Position numbers and translations under genes: made by a program. A stretch of DNA of 14,491 bases from an uncultured bacterium (GTDB lineage: Bacteria; Bacillota; Clostridia; Lachnospirales; Lachnospiraceae). The notes under the pieces were generated by a model that ran no database searches, had not been told where the DNA came from, and saw only the letters and a program-made list of their open reading frames with translations. This document shows, piece after piece, positions 7,382 to 14,491 of the stretch (positions within the stretch are counted from its first letter, which is position 1; each line of letters begins with the position of its first letter). The stretch is from contig CALFUE010000157.1 in NCBI GenBank assembly GCA_937916345.1, positions 1-14,491 on the forward strand, written 5' to 3'.

Positions 7382-8247
7382 ACGTGTTCGATAAATTTTG
7401 CGGTGAGGGCGTTCGGTGTCTTGTCATTGGCGTAGGAGAGCATATATTCCACGCGTATGGCGGGAGTGATTTTTTTGATGATGACATCTGTCTCCGTCGG
7501 TATATTTTTTGCCACGGAGGCAGGAAACAGCGCGATTCCGATGTTTCGCCCGACGAGCTTCGCGGCGTTTGAGGAGTGAGCCGTCTTCACGACGAATCTG
7601 GGCTCATCGCCGGTGTCCTTGAACCAGTTCCTGATCTCCTCCTCCCTGGATCTCCTGGAGGATATGATGAGATCGTTTCCCGCGAGTTCCGGCAGGGAAA
7701 CGCTTTTTTTTCGCGCTTTTCCCAATGGGTGAGACTTTGGAATGATGGCGACCCAGTCCTCCGAGTAGACCGTTATGCCGTCAATCAGATCACTGGATGA
7801 GGGTGACATGGTGATGGCCAGGTCCAGGAGACCGGAGCGAAGACGGTCGGTCAGATCGTCCACGGTGCCGCACCACAGATTGTAGGTGACTGCCGGATAC
7901 TCCTTCTTAAAGGACTCGATCCACTCTGCCGCGAGGGTGGGACCATTACTGTCCACATGACCCAGGTAGAGAGTGCCAGTCTCGCCGTTCTTCATCTCCG
8001 ATATCTCGGCTTTCGTCATATCCGTAAGCGCCAGGAGCTGCTCACCCCTTCTTTTTAAAGCAAGTCCTTCGGGAGTGAGGGATATGTGGCGCTTTCCTCT
8101 GATTAGCAGCGTGCAGCCCAATTCCTCCTCCAGCTCCATCAATGCCCGGCTTAGGGGAGGCTGTGATAAATGCAGCCTTTCAGCAGCCTTCGTGATGTTC
8201 CTTTCCTCGGCAACGGCGAGCAAATAGCGTATTTGTCGCAGATCCAT
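7360..8247 (-). CDS. LysR-family transcriptional regulator, GltC-like by position
   Basis: The 295-residue product has the standard length of LysR-type regulators. Residues 1-60 form the winged helix-turn-helix: MDLRQIRYLLAVAEERN, then ITKAAERLHLSQPPLSRAL as the DNA-reading helix pair, and LTPEG at the wing. The rest (about 90-290) is the periplasmic-binding-protein-like effector domain. The gene is divergent from gltBD, the same layout as gltC and gltAB in Bacillus subtilis, where GltC activates glutamate synthase genes in response to 2-oxoglutarate and glutamate. The inference is that this protein controls gltBD; orthology with GltC is not proved, and it might instead respond to another ligand. 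The start at 8247 is well supported by AAGGAG (complement of 8254-8259) with 6 bases of spacing. A LysR box overlaps its own promoter, which predicts negative autoregulation. Its last codons lie inside the terminator stem. Confidence 0.92.
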   Translation of the reverse strand: MDLRQIRYLLAVAEERNITKAAERLHLSQPPLSRALMELEEELGCTLLIRGKRHISLTPEGLALKRRGEQLLALTDMTKAEISEMKNGETGTLYLGHVDSNGPTLAAEWIESFKKEYPAVTYNLWCGTVDDLTDRLRSGLLDLAITMSPSSSDLIDGITVYSEDWVAIIPKSHPLGKARKKSVSLPELAGNDLIISSRRSREEEIRNWFKDTGDEPRFVVKTAHSSNAAKLVGRNIGIALFPASVAKNIPTETDVIIKKITPAIRVEYMLSYANDKTPNALTAKFIEHVKNLCHV

Positions 8248-8267
8248 GGTTGTCTCCTTCTTTATTT

Positions 8268-8296
8268 ATCATACTTTTTTTGTATCATTATTGCAA
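8268..8296 (-). promoter_or_regulatory. Predicted sigma-A promoter of lysR
   Basis: On the - strand, TTGCAA (8296-8291) and TATGAT (8273-8268) are separated by exactly 17 bases, close to the TTGACA/TATAAT consensus. The predicted transcript starts near 8261, giving a short leader that contains the ribosome binding site. Both elements overlap the dyads assigned to LysR binding. Confidence 0.6.
8271..8285. promoter_or_regulatory. LysR-type operator box, ATAC-N7-GTAT
   Basis: ATAC at 8271-8274 and GTAT at 8282-8285 are a perfect dyad separated by seven T residues. They fit the classical LysR T-N11-A rule (T8272, A8284). The centre, 8278, is at about -66 relative to the predicted gltB start near 8344, the usual place for a LysR recognition site. 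It also lies between the -35 and -10 of lysR, which suits autorepression. Confidence 0.6.
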
Positions 8297-8316
8297 AATA
8301 ATAAGCATTTTATTTT
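8287..8316. promoter_or_regulatory. Overlapping AT-rich dyads, candidate LysR activation site
   Basis: ATTATT (8287-8292) and AATAAT (8297-8302) form one dyad; AAAATAA (8295-8301) and TTATTTT (8310-8316) form a second, with 8 bases between arms. The second is centred near -38 of the predicted gltB promoter, where LysR proteins contact their activation site next to RNA polymerase. AT-rich sequence yields dyads easily, so this is less certain than the ATAC-N7-GTAT box. Confidence 0.4.
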
Positions 8317-8337
8317 ATTGTGTCAAGGACTTATGAT
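8309..8337 (+). promoter_or_regulatory. Predicted activator-dependent promoter of gltBD
   Basis: TATGAT at 8332-8337 is a good -10 element. The matching -35 position 17 bases upstream reads TTTATT (8309-8314), a poor match to TTGACA, as is common for promoters that need a LysR activator. A start near 8344 would give a leader of about 75 bases. Confidence 0.5.
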
Positions 8338-8354
8338 AGGAGACATGAAAAAAG

Positions 8355-8393
8355 TGTTACTATTCACATCCATTTTGGCAGTGAATAGCAACA
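8355..8393. promoter_or_regulatory. Long inverted repeat in the gltB leader
   Basis: TGTTaCTATTCAC (8355-8367) is complementary to GTGAATAGcAACA (8381-8393): 12 of 13 positions pair, with one A-C mismatch. Inside the loop CCA (8370-8372) and TGG (8376-8378) can pair again. The direct repeat AAAAAAGT occurs on both sides (8348-8355 and 8393-8400). In the mRNA it would be a 5' hairpin ending 12 bases before the ribosome binding site. As DNA it could be an operator. On the - strand it is followed by a T-run and could terminate antisense transcription. The role is undecided. Confidence 0.55.
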
Positions 8394-8405
8394 AAAAAGT
8401 CTCAC

Positions 8406-8410
8406 GGAGG
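8406..8410 (+). promoter_or_regulatory. Ribosome binding site that decides the gltB start
   Basis: GGAGG lies 5 bases before a GTG (8416) and 8 bases before an ATG (8419) in the same frame. The spacing and codon favour the ATG. Confidence 0.75.
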
Positions 8411-8418
8411 CAGCGGTG

Positions 8419-11400
8419 ATGAGAAATTATTCAAAGGAATACCTGAAAAGGCGTTATGAGGAAATGCAGTCCGGGAAGGATGCGTGCGGTATCGGAATGA
8501 TCGTCAATATAGACGGGAGAAAAGAGTACCGCACCATGGATGACGCGCTGTCAGTGGTGGAGGGACTGGAGCACAGAGCAGGAAAGGACGCCTCCGGAAA
8601 GGTGGGAGACGGCGTAGGCATACTCCTTCAGATCTCTCACAAATATTTTTCCGGAGTGCTTATGAAAGACGGAATCGACCTGAAAGAAGAGGGAGATTAC
8701 GGCATCGGGATGTTCTTTTTTCCGCAGGATGTGAGAAAGAGAACCCTATCAATGCGGATGTTTCAGGTTATATGTGAAAAGAACGGCCTGGAAATGTCCG
8801 GCTGGAGGGTTGTTCCCACAAACCCGGATATTCTTGGAGAGAGAGCCAGAGACTGCATGCCCTGTATCATGCAGTGCTTTGTAAAGAGACCCGGGGATTG
8901 TGAAAAGGGGCTTCCCTTTGACAGAAAGCTGTATGTGTGCCGCCGGGAATTTGAGCAGAGTACCGAGGACACCTACATCTGTTCCCTTTCCTCACGAACT
9001 ATTGTCTATAAGGGAATGTTTCTGGTGGGTCAGCTCAGAAAATTTTACACGGATCTTCAGAGCAGGGATTATGAGACGGCTCTAGCCATTGTACATTCCA
9101 GATTTTCCACAAACACAACACCGTCATGGGAGAGGGCGCATCCCTATCGATATATCGCGCATAACGGTGAGATCAACACCATCCGCGGAAACTACGACCG
9201 CATGCTGGCCAGGGAGGAGACGCTGCACTCTGCGCTGCTTGACGAGGAAGCGGAAAAGATATTCCCCGTGATCCACAGGACAGGCTCTGACTCAGCGATG
9301 CTTGACAACACCCTGGAATTTTTCATGATGAACGGAATGCCCCTTCCGCTGGCGGTCATGATGATGATCCCTGAGCCCTGGAATAAGGATCAGCATATGG
9401 ATCAAAAGAAAAGAGATTTTTATCATTATTACGCGACCATGATGGAGCCCTGGGACGGCCCCGCAGCCATCCTGTTTACGGACGGAAGACTGGCGGGAGC
9501 CACGCTGGACAGGAACGGTCTGCGCCCCTCCAGATATTATATTACCGACGACAACAGGCTGATTCTCTCATCCGAGGTTGGCGTGCTCCCGGTAGAGCCG
9601 GAGCATATCGTGAAAAAATCACGGCTTCAGCCCGGAAAGATCCTTCTTGTCGACACCGAAAAGAAGTGCATCATCTCTGATGAAGAGTGCAAAGAGAGCT
9701 ATTCGGGGAGACATCCATACGGGGAATGGTTGTCATTAAATCTTCTGCATCTTTCTGAACTGAAGATCCCCAATAAAAAAATACCGGTGCACGATCAGGG
9801 TACCAGGGACAGGCTTTACAGGGTGTTCGGATATACCTATGAGGATGTGAAGAGAGGGATCCTGCCAATGGCGGAAAACGGCATCGAAGAGACGGCGTCA
9901 ATGGGTACGGACATACCGCTGGCAGTCCTCTCGGAAAAGCACCAGCCGTTGTTCTCATATTTCAAACAGCTCTTTGCCCAGGTAACCAATCCGCCAATAG
10001 ATTCGATCAGGGAGGAGATAGTGACAGATACCTGCTGCTACGTGGGTTCCGACGGAAACCTCCTGGCTGCGGAAGGAAAAAACTGTCATGTCCTTCAGAT
10101 CAACAATCCCATTTTGACAGGCGTGGATCTCTTAAAGATAAAGGCGCTGGATCAGAAGGGTCTGAGGAGCGGCGTAGTCTCAATTCTCTACTATAAAAAC
10201 ACATCCCTTGAAAAAGCTCTGTCCCATCTGATAGTAGCAGTGGACAGACTCTGCGCAAAGGGCGTGAACATAGTGATACTCTCCGACAGGGGCGTGGATG
10301 AGAACCATGTTCCGATCCCCTCACTTTTGGCAGTATCCGCGGTGGAGCAGCATCTGGTGGCGACAAAGAAGAGGACGGCAGTATCTCTCATCATAGAGAG
10401 CGGTGAGCCAAGAGATGTACACCAGATCGCGGCGCTCCTGGGCTTTGGAGCGAGAGCGGTCAATCCCTATCTGGCTCAGGAGTGCATATCGGAGATGATA
10501 GACAAGGGTATCCTCGACAAGGATTATCATACTGCCATCGAGGATTACAACTCGGCGATACTTCACGGAATAGTAAAGATTGCCGCAAAAATGGGTATTT
10601 CTACGATCCAGTCTTATCAGTCGGCGCAGATATTTGAGGCGGTGGGCATAGCGCAGGATGTGATAGATCGCTATTTTACGGGAATAGTGAGCCGCGTCGG
10701 AGGTATCACCCTCAAGGAGATAGAAGAGGGAGTGCTTTTCAGACATGACAGAGCCTTTGATCCCATGGGGCTGACCGTGGATACTACTCTCGACAGTACA
10801 GGTTTCCACGGCTGCAGAAGCGGTGAGGACAAGGAGGATCATCTCTACAATCCCCAGACCATCGTGACCCTGCAGAGAGCAGTGAGGGAGGGGAGCTACG
10901 AGCTCTTCAGGGAATATACGGCGCTGGTTGATAATGAAAAGCCACACACCCTGAGAGGACTGCTGGAATTTAAAAAAACGGAAAACAGTGTTCCGATAGA
11001 AGAGGTGGAGCCGGTGAGTGAGATCGTAAAGCGCTTCAAGACCGGAGCCATGTCATACGGATCGATCTCAAGGGAAGCTCACGAGACTCTGGCGATCGCC
11101 ATGAACAGACTGGGGGGAAAATCCAACACCGGAGAAGGCGGAGAGGATCCTGCCAGATTTAAGACCGAAAAGAACAGCCGCATCAAGCAGGTGGCGTCGG
11201 GAAGATTCGGCGTGACGAGCGAATATCTGTGTAATGCCATGGAGATACAGATAAAGATGGCCCAGGGAGCAAAGCCCGGAGAGGGCGGTCATTTGCCGGG
11301 AAAGAAGGTATATCCCTGGATCGCGGAGAGAAGATACTCCACACCCGGCGTGGCGCTCATATCGCCGCCGCCCCATCATGATATCTATTCCATAGAGGAT

Positions 11401-12954
11401 CTGGCGCAGTTGATATACGATCTGAAAAATGCCAACAGGCAGGCGCGGATCTCCGTAAAGCTGGTATCCGAGGCAGGAGTTGGAACCATCGCCTGCGGCG
11501 TGGCAAAGGCCGGGGCAGGGGTCATACTGATCTCCGGATATGACGGCGGCACGGGAGCTGCTCCATCCAGCTCCATCCACAATGCAGGTCTTCCCTGGGA
11601 GTTGGGACTCTCGGAGACGCACCACAGCTTAATAGAAAACGGACTGCGTGACAGAGTGGTGCTGGAGACAGACGGAAAGTTAATGAGCGGCAGAGATGTG
11701 GCCATCGCGGCGCTCCTTGGAGCGGAGGAATTCGGATTTGCCACGGCGCCCCTTGTTTCCATGGGATGCATGATGATGCGCGTCTGCAACAAGGACACCT
11801 GTCCCGTGGGGATCGCCTGCCAGAATGAGACCTTGAGGAAAAGGTTCAAGGGGAAGCCGGAGTATGTGATAAACTTCATGACCTTCATAGCGCAGGAACT
11901 CAGGGAGATCATGGCAGAGCTGGGTTTTAGAAAGCTGGACGAGATGGTGGGGCGGAGCGACCTCATCGTGGCAAAGGAAAAACAGATAACAAAGAGGGCG
12001 GATAAGGTATCGTTGGAGAGCATACTGGATCCCTGCTGCGCAAGGACGGGAGAAGATTATTTCTCGAAAAAAAGGCTGTATGATTTTGCCCTGGAAAAGA
12101 CAATTGACGAGAGAGTATTTCTGCCGAGGTTCGGCAAATGGGATGGGAAGGATCAGCTGCTGATACCTGATATTGCCATATCAAGCACCGACAGAACCGT
12201 CGGCACCATACTGGGCTCCTGCATCACGGAGAGGTTTGGCGACAAGCTTGCGGAAGACAGCGTCCTTGTGGATATGAAGGGAGGAGCAGGCCAGAGCTTT
12301 GGCGCATTCATCCCCAAAGGCCTGACACTGATGCTCTGCGGCGACGCCAACGACGGCTTCGGCAAGGGACTCTCCGGAGGAAAGCTGGTTATCAGGCCGC
12401 CTAAAGAGGCTCGCTTTAAGGCTTCGGAAAATATTATCATCGGAAATGTGGCGCTCTATGGTGCGACCGCGGGTATCGCCTACATATCGGGCATTGCCGG
12501 CGAGAGATTCATGGTGAGAAATTCCGGAGCGACGGGAGTGTGCGAGGGCTGCGGAGATCACGGACTGGAATATATGACAGGCGGAAAGGCTGTGATACTC
12601 GGACCGGTGGGGAAGAATTTCGCTGCCGGAATGAGCGGAGGGACAGCCTATATCCTCGACGAGAACCACAGCCTGTACACACGGATAAACAACGCCATGA
12701 TCGATATGGGTGAGATAGAAGAGGCAGCGGACAAAGAGGAGCTGCGAAAGATACTGGAGGATTATGAAAAGAGCACGGGTTCAGAAAGGGCGCGATGCAT
12801 CCTCGAGGATTTTGAGACAAAGGTGAAGGATTTCAAAAAGATCATCCCCTTTGACTACAGAAGGGTATTAAACCTGATAGGAAAGTACGAGGAGCAGGGG
12901 ATTAGTCACGAGCAGGCTGTGATGGAAGCGTTTAAGGAAATCGCAGGAATATAG
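8419..12954 (+). CDS. gltB: Glutamate synthase (NADPH) large subunit
   Basis: This 1511-residue protein transfers the amide nitrogen of glutamine to 2-oxoglutarate, giving two glutamates; ammonia passes through an internal tunnel from the glutaminase to the synthase site. The length is normal for the family. An N-terminal propeptide of 22 residues precedes the class II amidotransferase nucleophile Cys23 (DACGIGM). The glutaminase domain continues to about residue 420 and includes AHNGEINTIRGN with Asn249-Gly250 of the oxyanion site. The FMN synthase domain (about 830-1190) shows GEGGEDPARF, VKLVSEAGVG, SGYDGGTGA at 1039-1047 and TDGKLMSGRDV. Cys1117, Cys1123 and Cys1128 (in CMMMRVC...TC) are the 3Fe-4S ligands. 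The C-terminal glycine-rich GXGXG beta-helix domain spans about 1286-1414. No key residue is missing. gltD follows after 11 bases. Expression is probably controlled by the divergent LysR protein. The alternative GTG start at 8416 adds one residue. Confidence 0.98.
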   Translation: MRNYSKEYLKRRYEEMQSGKDACGIGMIVNIDGRKEYRTMDDALSVVEGLEHRAGKDASGKVGDGVGILLQISHKYFSGVLMKDGIDLKEEGDYGIGMFFFPQDVRKRTLSMRMFQVICEKNGLEMSGWRVVPTNPDILGERARDCMPCIMQCFVKRPGDCEKGLPFDRKLYVCRREFEQSTEDTYICSLSSRTIVYKGMFLVGQLRKFYTDLQSRDYETALAIVHSRFSTNTTPSWERAHPYRYIAHNGEINTIRGNYDRMLAREETLHSALLDEEAEKIFPVIHRTGSDSAMLDNTLEFFMMNGMPLPLAVMMMIPEPWNKDQHMDQKKRDFYHYYATMMEPWDGPAAILFTDGRLAGATLDRNGLRPSRYYITDDNRLILSSEVGVLPVEPEHIVKKSRLQPGKILLVDTEKKCIISDEECKESYSGRHPYGEWLSLNLLHLSELKIPNKKIPVHDQGTRDRLYRVFGYTYEDVKRGILPMAENGIEETASMGTDIPLAVLSEKHQPLFSYFKQLFAQVTNPPIDSIREEIVTDTCCYVGSDGNLLAAEGKNCHVLQINNPILTGVDLLKIKALDQKGLRSGVVSILYYKNTSLEKALSHLIVAVDRLCAKGVNIVILSDRGVDENHVPIPSLLAVSAVEQHLVATKKRTAVSLIIESGEPRDVHQIAALLGFGARAVNPYLAQECISEMIDKGILDKDYHTAIEDYNSAILHGIVKIAAKMGISTIQSYQSAQIFEAVGIAQDVIDRYFTGIVSRVGGITLKEIEEGVLFRHDRAFDPMGLTVDTTLDSTGFHGCRSGEDKEDHLYNPQTIVTLQRAVREGSYELFREYTALVDNEKPHTLRGLLEFKKTENSVPIEEVEPVSEIVKRFKTGAMSYGSISREAHETLAIAMNRLGGKSNTGEGGEDPARFKTEKNSRIKQVASGRFGVTSEYLCNAMEIQIKMAQGAKPGEGGHLPGKKVYPWIAERRYSTPGVALISPPPHHDIYSIEDLAQLIYDLKNANRQARISVKLVSEAGVGTIACGVAKAGAGVILISGYDGGTGAAPSSSIHNAGLPWELGLSETHHSLIENGLRDRVVLETDGKLMSGRDVAIAALLGAEEFGFATAPLVSMGCMMMRVCNKDTCPVGIACQNETLRKRFKGKPEYVINFMTFIAQELREIMAELGFRKLDEMVGRSDLIVAKEKQITKRADKVSLESILDPCCARTGEDYFSKKRLYDFALEKTIDERVFLPRFGKWDGKDQLLIPDIAISSTDRTVGTILGSCITERFGDKLAEDSVLVDMKGGAGQSFGAFIPKGLTLMLCGDANDGFGKGLSGGKLVIRPPKEARFKASENIIIGNVALYGATAGIAYISGIAGERFMVRNSGATGVCEGCGDHGLEYMTGGKAVILGPVGKNFAAGMSGGTAYILDENHSLYTRINNAMIDMGEIEEAADKEELRKILEDYEKSTGSERARCILEDFETKVKDFKKIIPFDYRRVLNLIGKYEEQGISHEQAVMEAFKEIAGI

Positions 12955-12958
12955 GAGG
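12953..12958 (+). promoter_or_regulatory. gltD ribosome binding site overlapping the gltB stop codon
   Basis: AGGAGG shares its first two bases with the gltB stop TAG (12952-12954). It is 4 bases before a GTG (12963) and 7 before the ATG (12966), so the ATG is the better start. The overlap suggests translational coupling of the two subunits. Confidence 0.75.
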
Positions 12959-12965
12959 TTTAGTG

Positions 12966-14432
12966 ATGGGAAAAGCCACCGGCTTTATGGAGATAACGAG
13001 AACAGAGGATCCCCGGACCCCTGAAAAGACGAGAATAGGGAATTTTGAGGAATTTCATGAGCAGCTGAGTGAGGACGCGAGGAGACTGCAGGCCGCCAGA
13101 TGCATGGACTGCGGCGTGCCGATGTGCCAGTCAGCGATACGCTTGAAGGGGATGGTGACGGGATGCCCTCTTCATAATCTGATACCGGAATGGAATGATG
13201 AGATATACAGAGGTCACGATGAGCACGGCCTTTCCAGACTGTTAAAGACCAGCAACTTTCCCGAGTTTACCGGAAGAGTCTGTCCCGCGCTGTGTGAGAA
13301 GGCCTGCATCAACGGTATGGACGGCGATGCCGTCACTATTCATGACAACGAGCTGTATCTGATAGAAAAAGGCTTTCGCGAGGGCTGGGTTAAACCCCGC
13401 ATTCCCTTTCAGAGGAGCGGAAAGAAGATCGCCGTGATAGGAGCCGGTCCGTCGGGTCTGGCCTGTGCTGACCAGCTTAACCACAGAGGTCATCTGGTTG
13501 ATGTGTATGAGAGGGAGGATCGGATCGGCGGATTACTGATGTATGGTATTCCCAATATGAAGCTGGACAAAAAAGTGATCGTGAGGCGAAGGAAGCTCAT
13601 GGAGGATGAGGGAGTCTCATTTATCACCGGCACGGATGTTGGGAAGAGTATTTCTATTGAGGAACTGAGTAAAAAATATGACGCCCTGGTTCTCTGCTGC
13701 GGGGCAAAAAAGGCGAGAGGTCTTGACATTCCCGGGATAGAAAAATGCAAAGAGGTTCATTACGCGGTGGATTTCCTGAAGTCCGCGACAAAGGATGTGC
13801 TCAAGGGAAACCGGGATAAATGGGCCATCAGCGCAAAGGGAAAAAATGTGGTGATCGTCGGCGGCGGAGACACTGGAAACGATTGCCTTGGAACCTGCAT
13901 CAGACAGGGGGCAAAGAATATCCTGCAGATCGAGATGATGCCGAAGCCGCCCGAAAAGAGGCCGGATTCAAATCCGTGGCCGGAGTGGCCGGGAGTGCTG
14001 AAAACGGATTACGGCCAGCAGGAAGCTATAGAGGTATTCGGTGAGGACCCGAGAGTTTACGAGACTACTGTCAAAGAGCTTATGACGGTAAAAGGAAAGC
14101 TTACCGGGATCGTAACAGTAAAGATAAAATTCGAGAGCGGAAAACCGGCAGAGATACCGGGAAGCGAAAAAAAGGTCAAGTGCGATATGCTGATTATCGC
14201 GGCGGGCTTCGTGGGCTGCGAGGATTACATCATATCGGGAAGTGGTGTAAAGCTTACCGCGAGAGGCTGCGTGGAGACGCGGGAGGGAGGCTATGGTACC
14301 TGCGTCCCCGGGGTATTTTCGGCGGGAGACATGAGGAGAGGTCAGTCTTTGGTGGTCTGGGCCATCGCGGAGGGCAGGCACTGCGCGGCAGAGACAGATG
14401 AGTATCTGATGGGCTATACGCCCCTGAATTAA
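12966..14432 (+). CDS. gltD: Glutamate synthase (NADPH) small subunit
   Basis: This 488-residue flavoprotein takes electrons from NADPH to FAD and passes them through two 4Fe-4S clusters to the FMN of the large subunit. Cysteines for the clusters are seen at 46, 49, 54 and 67 (CMDCGVPMC and TGCP) and at 106, 110 and 114 (CPALCEKAC). The FAD-binding Rossmann loop GAGPSG is at 159-164, and the NADPH-binding loop GGGDTG is at 299-304. The C-terminal SAGDMRRGQSLVVWAIAEGR block is the conserved FAD contact of this family. The length is normal and no residue is missing. The same fold occurs in related NADPH-dependent oxidoreductases, but its position directly behind gltB settles the assignment. The upstream GTG at 12963 would add one residue. 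Confidence 0.98.
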   Translation: MGKATGFMEITRTEDPRTPEKTRIGNFEEFHEQLSEDARRLQAARCMDCGVPMCQSAIRLKGMVTGCPLHNLIPEWNDEIYRGHDEHGLSRLLKTSNFPEFTGRVCPALCEKACINGMDGDAVTIHDNELYLIEKGFREGWVKPRIPFQRSGKKIAVIGAGPSGLACADQLNHRGHLVDVYEREDRIGGLLMYGIPNMKLDKKVIVRRRKLMEDEGVSFITGTDVGKSISIEELSKKYDALVLCCGAKKARGLDIPGIEKCKEVHYAVDFLKSATKDVLKGNRDKWAISAKGKNVVIVGGGDTGNDCLGTCIRQGAKNILQIEMMPKPPEKRPDSNPWPEWPGVLKTDYGQQEAIEVFGEDPRVYETTVKELMTVKGKLTGIVTVKIKFESGKPAEIPGSEKKVKCDMLIIAAGFVGCEDYIISGSGVKLTARGCVETREGGYGTCVPGVFSAGDMRRGQSLVVWAIAEGRHCAAETDEYLMGYTPLN

Positions 14433-14460
14433 TATATATGATTCCAGTGCAAAAAGCCAT

Positions 14461-14489
14461 CCCACACGTCGTGCTTGCACGTAAGTGGG
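14461..14489. repeat. Palindromic hairpin downstream of gltD at the window edge
   Basis: CCCAC (14461-14465) pairs with GTGGG (14485-14489), and within it CGTGC (14470-14474) pairs with GCACG (14477-14481) around TT. An alternative fold pairs ACGT (14466-14469) with ACGT (14480-14483). The window ends two bases later, so whether a T-run follows cannot be seen. It is either the gltBD terminator or a copy of an intergenic palindromic repeat. Confidence 0.45.
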
Positions 14490-14491
14490 GG

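Noticed and set aside
7360..8247. Firm naming of the LysR gene as gltC
   Set aside because: Position and promoter layout fit, but LysR proteins are numerous and orthology cannot be decided without a phylogeny.
8391..8415. Leader hairpin as a classic attenuator or riboswitch for gltB
   Set aside because: No T-run follows the stem on the + strand, the stem does not overlap the ribosome binding site, and no known riboswitch consensus or leader peptide is visible.
10321..12023. Several long - strand frames (208, 185 and 212 codons) under gltB
   Set aside because: gltB is intact and unambiguous over this stretch with all catalytic residues; these frames are by-products of its codon bias and match no family I know.

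Overview
The window looks like a chromosomal piece of an anaerobic Firmicute, most likely a clostridial Lachnospiraceae-type genome. This is inferred from strong GGAGG-type ribosome binding sites, roughly 50% GC, gltBD with a divergent LysR gene, and a paired CydD/CydC-like ABC exporter. No genus can be named. There is no rRNA, tRNA, CRISPR array, transposase or phage gene. Coding density is high and five of the six complete genes lie on the + strand.

Region 1 (1-3131) is the 3' part of a very large gene whose start lies before the window. I do not recognise the family. The visible 1042 residues contain three divergent, roughly 200-residue repeats, each with two recurring short motifs, followed by a Gly/Ser/Ala-rich stretch and two moderately hydrophobic segments near the C terminus. 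It is the least explained item here.

Region 2 (about 3267-7302) is a compact three-gene unit: a small flavodoxin-fold NAD(P)H oxidoreductase, then two half-size ABC exporter subunits that abut (stop and start codons adjacent) and should form a heterodimer. The first subunit has Pro where the Q-loop glutamine is expected. The unit ends at a strong bidirectional terminator that also contains the last codons of the convergent lysR gene.

Region 3 (7360-14432) is the glutamate synthase locus. A LysR regulator is transcribed leftwards, divergently from gltB (large subunit, glutaminase plus FMN/3Fe-4S synthase) and gltD (small subunit, FAD/NADPH/4Fe-4S). This arrangement resembles gltC-gltAB of Bacillus subtilis. 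The 168-bp divergent region holds a perfect T-N11-A LysR box (ATAC-N7-GTAT) centred near -66 of the predicted gltB promoter, two more AT-rich dyads, a good lysR promoter overlapping the box, and a long unexplained inverted repeat in the gltB leader. GltB and GltD together make glutamate from glutamine and 2-oxoglutarate using NADPH. The window closes in a hairpin-forming sequence downstream of gltD.
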